DNA of 64,000 bases from Roseibium sp. HPY-6 (GCF_040530035.1 NZ_JBEWCD010000001.1:1116001-1180000), one strand, 5' to 3'; positions 6,829 through 15,067 are shown, counted from the first letter of the stretch. Program-made: numbers and translations. The notes: generated from the letters alone by a model not told the origin.

Positions 6829-8521
6829 CGAGTCCTCCTTCGCTTTCGCTCAGGGTTTTCAGCATTGGCGCACCATCCCTGGCCATCTTCGCCATGCTCT
6901 CCCCGGCGGCAAGCTGCTGCTGCTGTGCAGCCTCCTCGGTGCGTTTCTGGCGCAGCGCCTCCACCTCTTCCGGCCGCCGTTTCAGTTTGGCCGGCAGACC
7001 GAGCGAGCGCCGGGTCAGGTCGTATTCCTCTTCCCGGTCGTGAAGATCCGCAATGGCGGGATCGGCCTGTGCCGCAATGCCCAGATACTCCTGGAAACCC
7101 ATGATCGCCTCGAAATGGCCCGCCTCGCGCATCTGGTCGATCGGCGCGGTCGACGTCAGCGTGACGTCGGCCTCCAGAACACTTGGCGGCGGTTCCAGCG
7201 GCGAGCCGGGTGCAAAAGCGCCGCGGCGTCCGAGAATGCCGACTTCACGCTCGAACAGCGCATCGTTCCCGGATAGGATGTTGGTTGAGAACGGACCGAT
7301 CATATCGGCCATTTCCTTGCGCCGGATGTTGACCTCGGTCGCCGTGCGCCCGTTTCCTTCCAGCAGCGTCTGCCACAGATCGCCGTAAAGTCCGACGCGC
7401 AGTTTCTCGCGAATATTCTCGATCTGGGCATCTGCCGCACCCGGGTTGACTGTCTCCAGCATCGGCCGGAACAGCGGCCTGCCCTGTTCGTCGATCAGGC
7501 CCGGGTTCGTCCGGCCCGGATTGAGATCGAGCTGCCGTTCCTGGCGATGGGTCGCGATCGGCGGCCGTACCGCCTGGGAACTTGCGATCAGGCCATCGCG
7601 GGCAAGGCTTTGCAGGCTCTTGATATCGCTCATCAGTTTGGCCTGCGGGGGCGAGCCGTAGGGCGACAGCCCGTCCCGGTCCCATCGGCTGATCACCAGC
7701 GGATATTCGAAATACCCGCCCCGCCGGCAGATGTGATTGCTCTCTTCCTCAAAATGGATGCTTTCATAGCGCGACTTGCGAATGTCGGCCGCCTCATCAA
7801 ATCCGCCCTCACGCATGAAACAGGCGTGGATGAACCGGTATTCCGCCGACTTGCGTTTGGGATCCTCAGCATCATCTTTCACCCGTTGAGAGACCTTGCC
7901 GTCATACTCCTTGACCGCCTGCCAGGCCTTCAGCGTTCGCACGCGGAAAAAGCCGCAATCGTTCCCCTGGGCATCGACCAGCAGATAGATTTCATAAAGC
8001 GGTACGTACCGGTAATGGACCGGCGTGCGGATATCGGCCAGATTTGTCTCGTTTTCGATCGGAAACAAAACCCCGGTGCCGAGCTTGACGGTCGACAGAA
8101 GCCGCGACCGGTTCGCAAGCGCAAACCCTGATCGCCCCGAATAGCGCACGCGGAACAGATGGTCGCGCACCAGTTCGAAGAATTCTTCATCCTCCTGGCT
8201 TGGCGGCGGCGAAAACGGGTCCCCGAACCCGACGCCATGCCAGTTGAAGCCCTCCGGCATGGTCAGCGAACCGACCCCGGAGGCCAGCCTGTCGAGCAGC
8301 CAGACCGCCGTCGGGTCATAGAGCTTGCGCGAGCGCTCGCGGGCCGCGGAACGCCGGAACACGCTCATGCCGTCGGGAGCAATGATGCCCCCCGGCCGGT
8401 TGAACGCCCGCTCCATGTCGGGCGCCGTATATGTCACATAATCCTGCCAGTCGGTCTCATACCAGTGGCGTTCGGATTTCGCGACTTGAAGCTCCTGCTT
8501 CAGATCGTCTGCGATACCCAT
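6809..8521 (-). CDS. Podovirus-type portal (head-tail connector) protein
   Basis: About 570 residues, the usual size of T7/BPP-1-like portals. The N-terminus MGIADDLKQELQVAKSERHW, the YDPTAVWLLDRLASG segment, the PEGFNWHGVGFGD segment and the GRTATEVNIRRKEMAD segment are characteristic of the head-tail connector family. It forms the dodecameric DNA entry ring. I chose the ATG at 8521 over an in-frame TTG three codons earlier that overlaps the previous stop. The gene appears intact. Confidence 0.85.
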   Translation of the reverse strand: MGIADDLKQELQVAKSERHWYETDWQDYVTYTAPDMERAFNRPGGIIAPDGMSVFRRSAARERSRKLYDPTAVWLLDRLASGVGSLTMPEGFNWHGVGFGDPFSPPPSQEDEEFFELVRDHLFRVRYSGRSGFALANRSRLLSTVKLGTGVLFPIENETNLADIRTPVHYRYVPLYEIYLLVDAQGNDCGFFRVRTLKAWQAVKEYDGKVSQRVKDDAEDPKRKSAEYRFIHACFMREGGFDEAADIRKSRYESIHFEEESNHICRRGGYFEYPLVISRWDRDGLSPYGSPPQAKLMSDIKSLQSLARDGLIASSQAVRPPIATHRQERQLDLNPGRTNPGLIDEQGRPLFRPMLETVNPGAADAQIENIREKLRVGLYGDLWQTLLEGNGRTATEVNIRRKEMADMIGPFSTNILSGNDALFEREVGILGRRGAFAPGSPLEPPPSVLEADVTLTSTAPIDQMREAGHFEAIMGFQEYLGIAAQADPAIADLHDREEEYDLTRRSLGLPAKLKRRPEEVEALRQKRTEEAAQQQQLAAGESMAKMARDGAPMLKTLSESEGGLDALALP

Positions 8522-8526
8522 TGTTT

Positions 8527-8754
8527 TCAAGCCCGTCCCAAAAGTGTGACAGCCGGCCGCGACGCGCTCCCGAAATCGGAAACCCCCAGAGGACTGGTAT
8601 GGGTCGTTGCCCGCGTGTTGTAAGCCGCCGCGCGGCGCCGGCGATTGTTTTCCTGCAGGTTTTTCGCCTGCCGCTGCGGGTTCGGTTCCCGCGGCGGCGG
8701 CGGCGTCGGTTCAGGCTCGGCGGGCTGCTTGGAGCCGCCTCCGAATAGGCACAT
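8527..8754 (-). CDS. Small proline-rich phage protein (MCLFGGG type)
   Basis: The 75-residue protein begins MCLFGGGSKQPAEPEPTPPP and ends in a TLLG motif after PLGVSDFGSASRPAV, the pattern of small hypothetical proteins lying next to tail or connector genes in podoviruses. The cysteine at position 2 is not preceded by a signal peptide. It ends just before the portal start. Function is unknown. Confidence 0.65.
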   Translation of the reverse strand: MCLFGGGSKQPAEPEPTPPPPREPNPQRQAKNLQENNRRRRAAAYNTRATTHTSPLGVSDFGSASRPAVTLLGRA

Positions 8755-8881
8755 GTCATTACCTCGCTGATGATGTTTTTTGAGAGGAGACCGGTGGTGC
8801 ACGTGGCGGAATCCCGTTGTCGGGTCGCTTGCGCATGTCTGCGTCTTAAGAGTGCTGCCGGTCGATTGAAGGCTGAGCCTG

Positions 8882-11176
8882 TCAATCGTGTAATGGGTTC
8901 AACCGCGGCTTTTGACGCGGGATCGGCTGAACATCCGGCAAGGGCTTGGTCGGCAACACCCGATGCGGCTCTGGCTTGGGCTTCGGCATCGGTTGATGGT
9001 CCTGCTCGTTTGCCCTGTTGCCGGCCGTCAGCTGGTCGGGGTTTGGCAGCCTGGCCGCGTGCATAAGCTGTTTTCTGGCCGCCTCGAACGGGTTCAGACC
9101 ACTGGTGTCCGGCCACTCCAGGCCATAGGCCTTGGCCAGTTCCCGGTCGGCCTTCTCCCGCGCTGCCTGCTGGCGTTGACGTGCACCGTTCACATGCGCC
9201 TGGAAAGCCTCCGTCAGCACATGCCGCTTGCCCGCTTCATCGTCATAGCTCAGCGTCATGCGCGGGCCATAGCCGTCCCGGTCCATGCTCCCCCAGGCCA
9301 GGTCCCTCTCCGTCTTGCCGTTCGGCTCCAGATACCATTTGCGCGCACGGATCCCTTCTGACGCCAGCAAGGCTTCCACATCCGCACGCACATAGCCGTG
9401 ACCGTCCTTCTCAGGGTCGATATAGGCCTTCTCAACCGGGTACTTCATCACCGTGCCGTCGTCGGTGGCAAAGGCCGAGCGGTCCCATCTCAGCTTGAAC
9501 AGCTCGCCCGCCAGTACCTCCGCCATGTGAATGTTGCCCGTGTCGATGTAGCTTTCCCGGCGCAGGTCCTCGTAATGCTCAAGCGCCTCCTGCTCTTCTT
9601 CCGGCGTGCGCCCCAGCTTGCGATACGTGTCATAGGAGGTCTTGCGCGCAAACCGGTCTTCACCCGGCTCCGCGGCCCGCTCCACCGGCGCCCGCGCCTC
9701 TTGGCCCGCCCCGGCACGAGGCTCGGGCGACAGGGACGGCGGCAGGATCTCAACCGACCCGGGCAACCGGTCTTGAATGGCAAACGGAGCTTCTCCTTCC
9801 GGGGCGCGCCCGGGCGACAGGTCCGGATTGCGGAGGTCCGGCGCGGCCAGAGGCACGGGTGCGCTCCTTCCGGCTTGCCTGATCAGCAGTTTGGCGATTT
9901 CCTCCGGTGTCATGCCATTGACGACCGCTTCACCCAGCTCTTCGCCGCCATCGCGGATCGCACCACGCACCTTGCCGATGGCTTCAGCGGCTTCTTCCTG
10001 GCTCTCCGTACTGCCGAACACCCAGTCGATGGCGCCGCCAACGGCCCCGGTCAGGGCATCGCGTCCTTCCACATAGGCAGCCAGCGCTGCGGAGCCCGCC
10101 ACATCATCGGCGAGCGCCGCCATCTGCTGGATTACCTCGTTGTCCGGATAGGCTGCACCGTAAAGCTGCATCAGCGACACGATGTCGTCGATATTGCCCA
10201 GAACATCCCAGGCTTTCTTCAGCGGCCCGATCGGCGTGAGGGTTATGGCAAGGTCGATACCGGCTTCTGCCGCAAGGTCCTTTAGCTGTTCCCTCGTAAA
10301 CTCGATCCCAAGCGATTGAGCAGCCTCCAGATAGGGAAGTCCGCTTTCCTCCGCTTCTCTTGTAATCAGATCGTGCATCGCATAGGCAGCAGCACCGGTA
10401 ATAAAGATCGGCGCACCAAGATCGAACAGCTTCCGGCCTCTTTTTGCAGCCCGTTTTCTGTTGGTCTTGCGCTTTTTGCGATCCTCCAAGACATTCGTTT
10501 GCCGAGCTTCTTCCTTTACCTTGAGCGCAGCTTCGTAGCTTTCCGGAATGTCCGGCTGCTGCTTTTCCAGACTGCTGAATTGACCGAACCCGCCACCATT
10601 TGGGGAGGCATTTTCGACGATATGGTCGTGTTGTTTGCGCGTGAGATCAACTTCTGGGTGCGTCAGAAGTGAAATCATCAGTGATTTGAAACTGACGCGT
10701 TCAAATTGGAGACGGCCAAGACCGGTGTCTGCATTGAAGGTGTTTTTCAAAAAGTCCTTATCGGCTGAAATGACGACAAAGTCATAGTGTTTCCGGTTTT
10801 CCCACATGAAGCGGCGGACATCCATGTCCCACTGCTCCTTACCACCCCTTTCCGAATTCTTTTTTTTGTCCGGGTCAAATTTTTGCCTGTCTTTCTCGCG
10901 CTTGACGCTTTTTGCTTTAAGCACCCGGTTTTGGTAGGTTCTCTCCTTGATCCAGGATTGGAAATCATCAAAAAACTCATCAGCAATGCTGTTTTTGAGT
11001 TCAGAATCCTCAACACCCGGCACATAAAGGATCTTGTCATTGGTTGCCAGTGCGGCGTCGAGAACGGCAAAGAGTTTGTTCTTTCTTTGTTCCGCTGGCA
11101 AACCGCGCTCAACCGTGGCATCGAGAAGCGTTCCAAGCTTGGCGTGATCCAGTGCGACAACGATCGACTTGGTCAT
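8882..11176 (-). CDS. 764-aa PIN-like nuclease domain fused to virion-like protein (candidate effector)
   Basis: The first ~185 residues look like a PIN/NYN-type nuclease: an N-terminal strand with aspartate (SIVVALDHAKLGTLLD), KILYVPGVEDSELKN, and FVVISADKDFLKNTF, the usual late acidic motif. A basic KKRKTNRKRAAKRGRK segment (~235) and a hydrophobic stretch (FDLGAPIFITGAAAYAM) follow, then a long helical region and a mid/C-terminal domain resembling no family I can name. The tail has SGLNPFEAARKQLMHAARLP and a proline/lysine linker ending RLNPLHD, reminiscent of the linker and NPF start of the tag in neighbouring genes but lacking the rest. Its ATG overlaps the stop of the paralogue at 11173 (ATGA), as in toxin-antitoxin or effector-immunity pairs. 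The nuclease call is moderate. Confidence 0.6.
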   Translation of the reverse strand: MTKSIVVALDHAKLGTLLDATVERGLPAEQRKNKLFAVLDAALATNDKILYVPGVEDSELKNSIADEFFDDFQSWIKERTYQNRVLKAKSVKREKDRQKFDPDKKKNSERGGKEQWDMDVRRFMWENRKHYDFVVISADKDFLKNTFNADTGLGRLQFERVSFKSLMISLLTHPEVDLTRKQHDHIVENASPNGGGFGQFSSLEKQQPDIPESYEAALKVKEEARQTNVLEDRKKRKTNRKRAAKRGRKLFDLGAPIFITGAAAYAMHDLITREAEESGLPYLEAAQSLGIEFTREQLKDLAAEAGIDLAITLTPIGPLKKAWDVLGNIDDIVSLMQLYGAAYPDNEVIQQMAALADDVAGSAALAAYVEGRDALTGAVGGAIDWVFGSTESQEEAAEAIGKVRGAIRDGGEELGEAVVNGMTPEEIAKLLIRQAGRSAPVPLAAPDLRNPDLSPGRAPEGEAPFAIQDRLPGSVEILPPSLSPEPRAGAGQEARAPVERAAEPGEDRFARKTSYDTYRKLGRTPEEEQEALEHYEDLRRESYIDTGNIHMAEVLAGELFKLRWDRSAFATDDGTVMKYPVEKAYIDPEKDGHGYVRADVEALLASEGIRARKWYLEPNGKTERDLAWGSMDRDGYGPRMTLSYDDEAGKRHVLTEAFQAHVNGARQRQQAAREKADRELAKAYGLEWPDTSGLNPFEAARKQLMHAARLPNPDQLTAGNRANEQDHQPMPKPKPEPHRVLPTKPLPDVQPIPRQKPRLNPLHD

Positions 11177-11658
11177 TTGTATTTCTCCGCCAGGGCTGCC
11201 TTTTCCGCGTTCCTTTCCTTCACAAAGTCGGCAAATTCCTCTGATTTGGTTGAGGTGAATTCTCCGGTCAGGACGCCAATGGCAAGATTTTCACCCCACC
11301 AGTTGACCTCATGCTTGCTGACTGGGAAGTCGACCTTCATGCAATACCATTCAAAAAAATCGGAAAGAAGTTGATAGGTCTGCTTGGGATTATCCTCGTA
11401 GGCAGGATCGTCCTCCTTGACGATTCCGCCATGGGCAAGCTTCACTTTTTTCCACTCGGCCACGACTAAAAGCGCGTCCCGGGTTTCTTTGTGCTTCATC
11501 AGCAGGTCTGCATAGTCCTGAACTTGCGAGATGGAGATCTCCTGCTCCATAATCTCAATGCTGTCCCGGTAGAGATAGTCGATCCCTTCCTGTCCGAATT
11601 CTTCGAAGTGGTCTCCCAGCTCTTCCCGCCAACCGGTGATATCTTCAAAATCTGCCAT
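11173..11658 (-). CDS. Acidic immunity/antitoxin-like paralogue 1 (linked to the full-length PIN-like gene)
   Basis: The 161-residue protein begins MADFEDITGWREELGDHFEE, has no signal peptide and is acidic and helical (conserved YADLLMKHKETRDALLVVAE and FFEWYCMK). No family recognised. It is first in the operon with the 764-residue protein, with ATGA overlap, and has an SOS box 30 bp upstream and a GGAAGAGA ribosome-binding site. Acidic small protein upstream of and translationally coupled to a nuclease-like gene is the common layout of antitoxin or immunity genes; that role is inferred. Confidence 0.75.
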   Translation of the reverse strand: MADFEDITGWREELGDHFEEFGQEGIDYLYRDSIEIMEQEISISQVQDYADLLMKHKETRDALLVVAEWKKVKLAHGGIVKEDDPAYEDNPKQTYQLLSDFFEWYCMKVDFPVSKHEVNWWGENLAIGVLTGEFTSTKSEEFADFVKERNAEKAALAEKYK

Positions 11659-11688
11659 TGCTCTCTTCCGAATACCCTAAGCAAAAAT

Positions 11689-11703
11689 GTTCATGAATTG
11701 TTC
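11689..11703 (-). promoter_or_regulatory. Putative LexA (SOS) box
   Basis: GTTCATGAATTGTTC, GTTC-N7-GTTC, 30 bp upstream of the start at 11658. Three identical copies follow upstream in the array. Confidence 0.75.
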
Positions 11704-11709
11704 TGAACT

Positions 11710-11790
11710 TCAAGTCTCGATACGCCACATGAAATCGAGAAGCGTTCCAAGCTTGGCGTGATCCAGTGCGACAACGATCGGCTTGGTCAT
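11710..11790 (-). pseudogene. 5' stub of a PIN-like gene (26 codons)
   Basis: The ATG at 11790 overlaps the stop of the paralogue at 11787 and encodes MTKPIVVALDHAKLGTLLD, the same as the start of the 764-residue protein but for S4P. It then runs through seven unrelated codons (FMWRIET) to a TGA just before the next SOS box. The nuclease-like gene has been cut after 19 codons. Confidence 0.8.
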
Positions 11791-12272
11791 TTGTATTTCT
11801 CCGCCAGGGCTGCATTATACGCGTTCTCTTCCTTCACAAAGTCGGCAAATTTCTCTGATTTGGTTGAGGTGAATTCTCCGGTCAGGACGCCAATGGCAAG
11901 ATTTTCGCCCCACCGGTGGACCTGATGCTTGCTGACTGGGAAGTCGGTCTTCATGCAATACCATTCAAAAAAATCGGAAAGAAGTTGATAGATATGCGAG
12001 GGCCTATCCTCATGGGCAGGATCGCCCTCCTTGACGATTCCGCCATGGGCAAGCTTCACTTTTTCCCACTCGGCCACGACTAAAAGCGCATCCCGGATTT
12101 CTTTGTGCTTCATCAGCAGGTCTGCATAGTCCTGAACTTGCGTGAGTGAGACCATTTGTTCCAGGATCCCTCGACTGTGCCGGTACAGATAATTGATCCC
12201 CTCCTGCCCAAACTCCTCGTAGTAGTCCTCCAACTCATCCTGCCAACCGGTGATATCTTCAAAATCTGCCAT
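11787..12272 (-). CDS. Acidic immunity/antitoxin-like paralogue 2
   Basis: 161 residues, same family as 11173-11658 with clustered differences: residues ~25-45 (YEEFGQEGINYLYRHSRGIL), EDRPSHIYQ and the C-terminus. Variation concentrated in patches, with conserved ends, is what one expects of immunity proteins matched to different effectors. The SOS box lies 30 bp upstream. Only a 26-codon effector stub follows, so it is an orphan. Confidence 0.75.
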   Translation of the reverse strand: MADFEDITGWQDELEDYYEEFGQEGINYLYRHSRGILEQMVSLTQVQDYADLLMKHKEIRDALLVVAEWEKVKLAHGGIVKEGDPAHEDRPSHIYQLLSDFFEWYCMKTDFPVSKHQVHRWGENLAIGVLTGEFTSTKSEKFADFVKEENAYNAALAEKYK

Positions 12273-12302
12273 TGCTCTCTTCCGAATATCCTACGCAAAA
12301 AT

Positions 12303-12317
12303 GTTCATGAATTGTTC
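12303..12317 (-). promoter_or_regulatory. Putative LexA (SOS) box
   Basis: GTTCATGAATTGTTC, 30 bp upstream of the start at 12272; identical copy of the array box. Confidence 0.75.
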
Positions 12318-12323
12318 TGAACT

Positions 12324-12404
12324 TCAAGTCTCGATACGCCACATGAAATCGAGAAGCGCTCCAAGCTTGGCATGATCCAGTGCGACAACGATCGGCTTGG
12401 TCAT
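12324..12404 (-). pseudogene. 5' stub of a PIN-like gene (26 codons)
   Basis: Starts in ATGA overlap with the stop at 12401 and encodes MTKPIVVALDHAKLGALLD followed by FMWRIET and a stop. It is one residue different from the stub at 11710-11790. Confidence 0.8.
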
Positions 12405-12886
12405 CTGTATTTCTCCGCCAGGGCTGCCTTTTCCGCGTTCCTATCCTTCACAAAGTCGGCAAATTCCTCTGATTTGGTTGAGGTGAATTCTCCGGTCAGG
12501 ACGCCAATGGCAAGATTTTCACCCCACCAGTTGACCTGATGCTTCCTCACCGGGAAGTCGGTCTTCATGCAATACCATTCAAAAAAATCGGAAAGCAGTT
12601 GATAGGTCTGCTTGGGACTATCCTCATACGCAGGATCGTCCTCCTTGACGATTCCGCCATGGGCAAGCTTCACTTTTTTCCACTCGGCCACGACTAAAAG
12701 CGCATCCCGGGTTTCTTTGTGCTTCATCAGCAGGTCTGCGTAGTCCTGAACTTGCGTGAGTGAGACTTCCTGCTCCATAATCTCAATGCTGTTCCGGTAG
12801 AGATAGTCGATCCCTTCCTGTCCGAATTCTTCGAAGTAGTCTCCCAACTCTTCCCGCCAACCGGTGATATCTTCAAAATCTGCCAT
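12401..12886 (-). CDS. Acidic immunity/antitoxin-like paralogue 3
   Basis: 161 residues and the closest copy to paralogue 1 (scattered differences such as HFEE/YFEE, VSLTQVQ for ISISQVQ, KDRNAEK). SOS box 30 bp upstream and the same GGAAGAGA ribosome-binding site. It is followed by an effector stub in ATGA overlap. Retained open frame despite loss of its partner suggests selection or recent duplication. Confidence 0.75.
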   Translation of the reverse strand: MADFEDITGWREELGDYFEEFGQEGIDYLYRNSIEIMEQEVSLTQVQDYADLLMKHKETRDALLVVAEWKKVKLAHGGIVKEDDPAYEDSPKQTYQLLSDFFEWYCMKTDFPVRKHQVNWWGENLAIGVLTGEFTSTKSEEFADFVKDRNAEKAALAEKYR

Positions 12887-12916
12887 TGCTCTCTTCCGAA
12901 TACCCTAAGCAAAAAT

Positions 12917-12931
12917 GTTCATGAATTGTTC
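12917..12931 (-). promoter_or_regulatory. Putative LexA (SOS) box
   Basis: GTTCATGAATTGTTC, 30 bp upstream of the start at 12886. Confidence 0.75.
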
Positions 12932-12937
12932 TGAACT

Positions 12938-13018
12938 TCAACTCTCGATACACCACATGAAATCTAGAAGCGCTCCAAGCTTGGCGTGATCCAGTGCGAT
13001 TACTCTGTCTTTCATCAT
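12938..13018 (-). pseudogene. 5' stub of a PIN-like gene, variant N-terminus
   Basis: Starts in ATGA overlap with the stop at 13015 and encodes MMKDRVIALDHAKLGALLD, then FMWCIES and a stop. The first five codons differ from the other stubs while ALDHAKLG is kept, pointing to a different, homologous nuclease-like gene that once stood here. Confidence 0.75.
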
Positions 13019-13503
13019 CGGTGCTTCTCCGAAAATGAAGCATCGAACTCGACTGTTTCCTTGTATTGGTCAGCAAACTCCTTGGATCTTGTCGAAGCAA
13101 TTTCTCCCTGAAGAACACCAATCGCAAGCTTCTTGCCCCATCTGCTGACCCTGTTTTTTAAGCATGGGAAGTCGGTTTTCATGCAATACCACTCATAAAA
13201 ATCGGCAAGCAGATAAATGATCTCCTTGGGACGATCCTTATAGGCTGGATCGCCCGGTTCGACGATGCCTCCTGGATGGGCAAGCTTCACTTTTTGCCAC
13301 TCGGCGAAAACTAAAAGCGCATCCCGGGTTTCTTTGTGCTTCATCAGCAGGTCTGCATAGTCCTGAACTTGCGAGATAGAGACCTCCTGCTCTATAATCT
13401 CAATGCTGTTCCGGTAGAGATAGTCGATCCCTTCCTGCCCGAATTCTTCGAAGTGGTCTCTCAGCTCTTCCCGCCAACCGGTGATATCTTCAAAATCTGC
13501 CAT
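13015..13503 (-). CDS. Acidic immunity/antitoxin-like paralogue 4
   Basis: 162 residues; N-terminal ~70 residues nearly identical to the other copies, but the C-terminal half is clearly diverged (GGIVEPGDPAYKDRPKEIIY, LLADFYEWYCMK, CLKNRVSRWGKKLAIGVLQG, VEFDASFSEKHR). The C-terminal half would be the part matched to a partner. SOS box 30 bp upstream; followed by the variant effector stub. Confidence 0.75.
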   Translation of the reverse strand: MADFEDITGWREELRDHFEEFGQEGIDYLYRNSIEIIEQEVSISQVQDYADLLMKHKETRDALLVFAEWQKVKLAHPGGIVEPGDPAYKDRPKEIIYLLADFYEWYCMKTDFPCLKNRVSRWGKKLAIGVLQGEIASTRSKEFADQYKETVEFDASFSEKHR

Positions 13504-13533
13504 TGCTCTCTTCCGAATATCCTAAGCAAAAAT

Positions 13534-13548
13534 GTTCATGAATTGTTC
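13534..13548 (-). promoter_or_regulatory. Putative LexA (SOS) box
   Basis: GTTCATGAATTGTTC, 30 bp upstream of the start at 13503. Confidence 0.75.
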
Positions 13549-13554
13549 TGAACA

Positions 13555-13623
13555 TCAAGCGCGCCAGGTTTGATCAATGATGTCGATCTTGGCGGCGGCG
13601 CGGATGGTCACCTTCTGTGTCAT
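13555..13623 (-). pseudogene. 5' stub of a different downstream gene (22 codons)
   Basis: Starts in ATGA overlap with the stop at 13620 and encodes MTQKVTIRAAAKIDIIDQTW before a stop ahead of the next SOS box. It is unrelated to the ALDHAKLG stubs, so this unit probably lost a different partner gene. Confidence 0.5.
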
Positions 13624-14093
13624 TCACCATCCTCTGGGTAGATGAACCATGGCGCGAACGTTTTCTCCGCGAAAGCCCTGGCCTCCGCATAATCGAGTGA
13701 TGCCAAATTGCCCGCGACAACGGCGATTGCCAGTTCCTTGCCCTTGGAAAGCGGAAAACCTCGAAAAGGAACCCGCGTCTTCGACCCAAACCAGGCTATA
13801 AATTCTTCAAGAGTATAAGACGCATCCAGCGGGTTCTTTTCCCAGTATTCGTCATCGTTCTCGGTCAAATCCGGGCGGGTCTCCAGAAAAGCCCGAAACT
13901 CCATTCTCCGTCTGACTGCGTCTCGAATATCGTCGTGCTTCAGCATCAATCCGGCAAGCTCCAAAATGACATCGAACGGAAGTCTGATTTCGCTGTCGTT
14001 CAGATGTTGCCAGAAGTAGGCTTTGCCTTCTTCGCTTTCCTCAAACGCCTCCAACTCCTCCCGCCAACCGGTGATATCTTCAAAATCTGCCAT
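13620..14093 (-). CDS. Acidic immunity/antitoxin-like paralogue 5 (divergent)
   Basis: 157 residues from the ATG at 14093, which gives the MADFEDITGWREELEAFEE start shared with the array; an ATG three codons earlier lacks spacing to a ribosome-binding site. After the first ~15 residues it diverges strongly (KAYFWQHLNDSEIRLPFDVI, FLETRPDLTENDDEYWEKNP) but keeps the LMLKHDDIRDAV helix, EEFIAWFGSKT and ELAIAVVAGNLAS. It is the oldest or most diverged member, with an SOS box 31 bp upstream. Confidence 0.75.
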   Translation of the reverse strand: MADFEDITGWREELEAFEESEEGKAYFWQHLNDSEIRLPFDVILELAGLMLKHDDIRDAVRRRMEFRAFLETRPDLTENDDEYWEKNPLDASYTLEEFIAWFGSKTRVPFRGFPLSKGKELAIAVVAGNLASLDYAEARAFAEKTFAPWFIYPEDGE

Positions 14094-14124
14094 CAGAACC
14101 ATTCCTGTTTTGCCGCCGCAATAT

Positions 14125-14139
14125 GTTCACGAAGTGTTC
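14125..14139 (-). promoter_or_regulatory. Putative LexA (SOS) box
   Basis: GTTCACGAAGTGTTC fits GTTC-N7-GTTC, 31 bp upstream of 14093. The N7 differs from the array copies while both half-sites are kept. Confidence 0.75.
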
Positions 14140-14216
14140 TGAATTGCAACCAGCGCGCGCGCAGTCACTCGCGCAGCTCGGAAAATGCTGCTCTCCTGTG
14201 TCGTGCAACCCTGGCC

Positions 14217-14277
14217 GCACTTTCCCAATGTACCGTGATGAGGCCTGTTTTAGCCCCGTTTTGACGAAGCGTCCATC
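14217..14277. repeat. 61-bp direct repeat, copy A
   Basis: The 61 bp from GCACTTT to GCGTCCATC match 22813-22873 at 54 of 61 positions, same orientation. An inverted repeat GTCTGAAA-CACCA-TTTCAGAC follows at about 14289. The two copies bracket 8.6 kb of mixed host and phage genes. Confidence 0.8.
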
Positions 14278-14481
14278 GGACGAAGATGTCTGAAACACCA
14301 TTTCAGACAGACACTTCAAAAAGAATAAGTAAAATCAGGAGCTTGCAGACTATTTCCATTGAGCGCCCCGGGCACATTTTTTGCGCATGTTCATACCAGT
14401 CTCGAAAGTTACCCGAATTCTGTGAGCTTGGAACCGAATTGCGATTGTCTTTCCGCGTTGCTCCCCCTACAGCAAACATCA

Positions 14482-15048
14482 ATGATTTTCGTTCTTTCCA
14501 TCGCGCTCGCCTATGCGCTCACCAATATCGACGGCCTCTTTGCCTACTTCGCGATCGCGACGTCCGGCCGGTACCGGCAGGCACTGTCCGGTTTTCTTGT
14601 TGCTCAGGCGATCGTGGTCACAGGGGCTTACGTCACAGGTGTCGGCGTCACGGTTCTGACGCCCCATGCGCTTGGCTATCTCGGGGTGATCCCGCTTGGG
14701 CTCGGCATCTGGGAAATCTGGAAGAACCGGGCCCGGTCCGGCGTTTCAGCGGACACATCGAAACCCGCCCATTCGCTGGTCAGCGCCGCAGTGATATTCC
14801 TGGCCCTCAGCGCCGACACATTCATCATGATGGCCGCCTTCTTCGCCGACACGGCCGAGCTTCTGGACCGGCACGTTCTGCTCGGGGCGCTGATTGCCAT
14901 CACGGGTCTTGTGATTGCCGGAACACTGCTTGCCAGGAGCCTGGGTCAGAACAGAAAGGTCCAGGCCTTCTTCGAAAAGCTCTCGCCTTATGTGATGATC
15001 CTTGCAGGGATCTACATCCTGCTCGACACGGCGACCGACACCTATTGA
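14482..15048 (+). CDS. CadD-family cadmium/cation resistance transporter
   Basis: From the ATG at 14482 the product (188 residues) starts MIFVLSIALAYALTNIDGLF, the first helix and NID motif of the CadD family, with about five membrane segments and a central SADTFIMMAAFFAD. An upstream in-frame extension lacks export character and is unlikely. CadD-like proteins export cadmium or related cations. It is a host-type gene between two blocks of phage genes. Confidence 0.7.
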   Translation: MIFVLSIALAYALTNIDGLFAYFAIATSGRYRQALSGFLVAQAIVVTGAYVTGVGVTVLTPHALGYLGVIPLGLGIWEIWKNRARSGVSADTSKPAHSLVSAAVIFLALSADTFIMMAAFFADTAELLDRHVLLGALIAITGLVIAGTLLARSLGQNRKVQAFFEKLSPYVMILAGIYILLDTATDTY

Positions 15049-15067
15049 GCTGCGTGATCCAGTGGGA

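Larger units (their letters stand above)
11140..13560 (-). repeat. Tandem array of 614-bp units (gene + downstream stub + SOS box)
   Basis: The stops of four paralogous genes lie at 11173, 11787, 12401 and 13015, exactly 614 bp apart. Each unit holds an SOS box, the paralogous ~161-codon gene and the first ~19 codons of the downstream nuclease-type gene. The 11173 and 12401 copies are the closest pair; the 13015 copy is the most divergent. Confidence 0.9.

Noticed and set aside
12873..13127. 84-codon minus-strand open frame across an SOS box
   Set aside because: It crosses the conserved promoter region and the array gene in another frame and has no ribosome-binding site; a shadow.
11140..13560. 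Regularly spaced repeats looked like a CRISPR-like or satellite array
   Set aside because: The unit is 614 bp and mostly coding, with open frames and ribosome-binding sites; it is a tandem gene duplication.
14236..14258. GTTT-N7-GTTT-like pattern within the 61-bp repeat as a further SOS box
   Set aside because: Both half-sites differ from GTTC and no start codon follows at the right distance.
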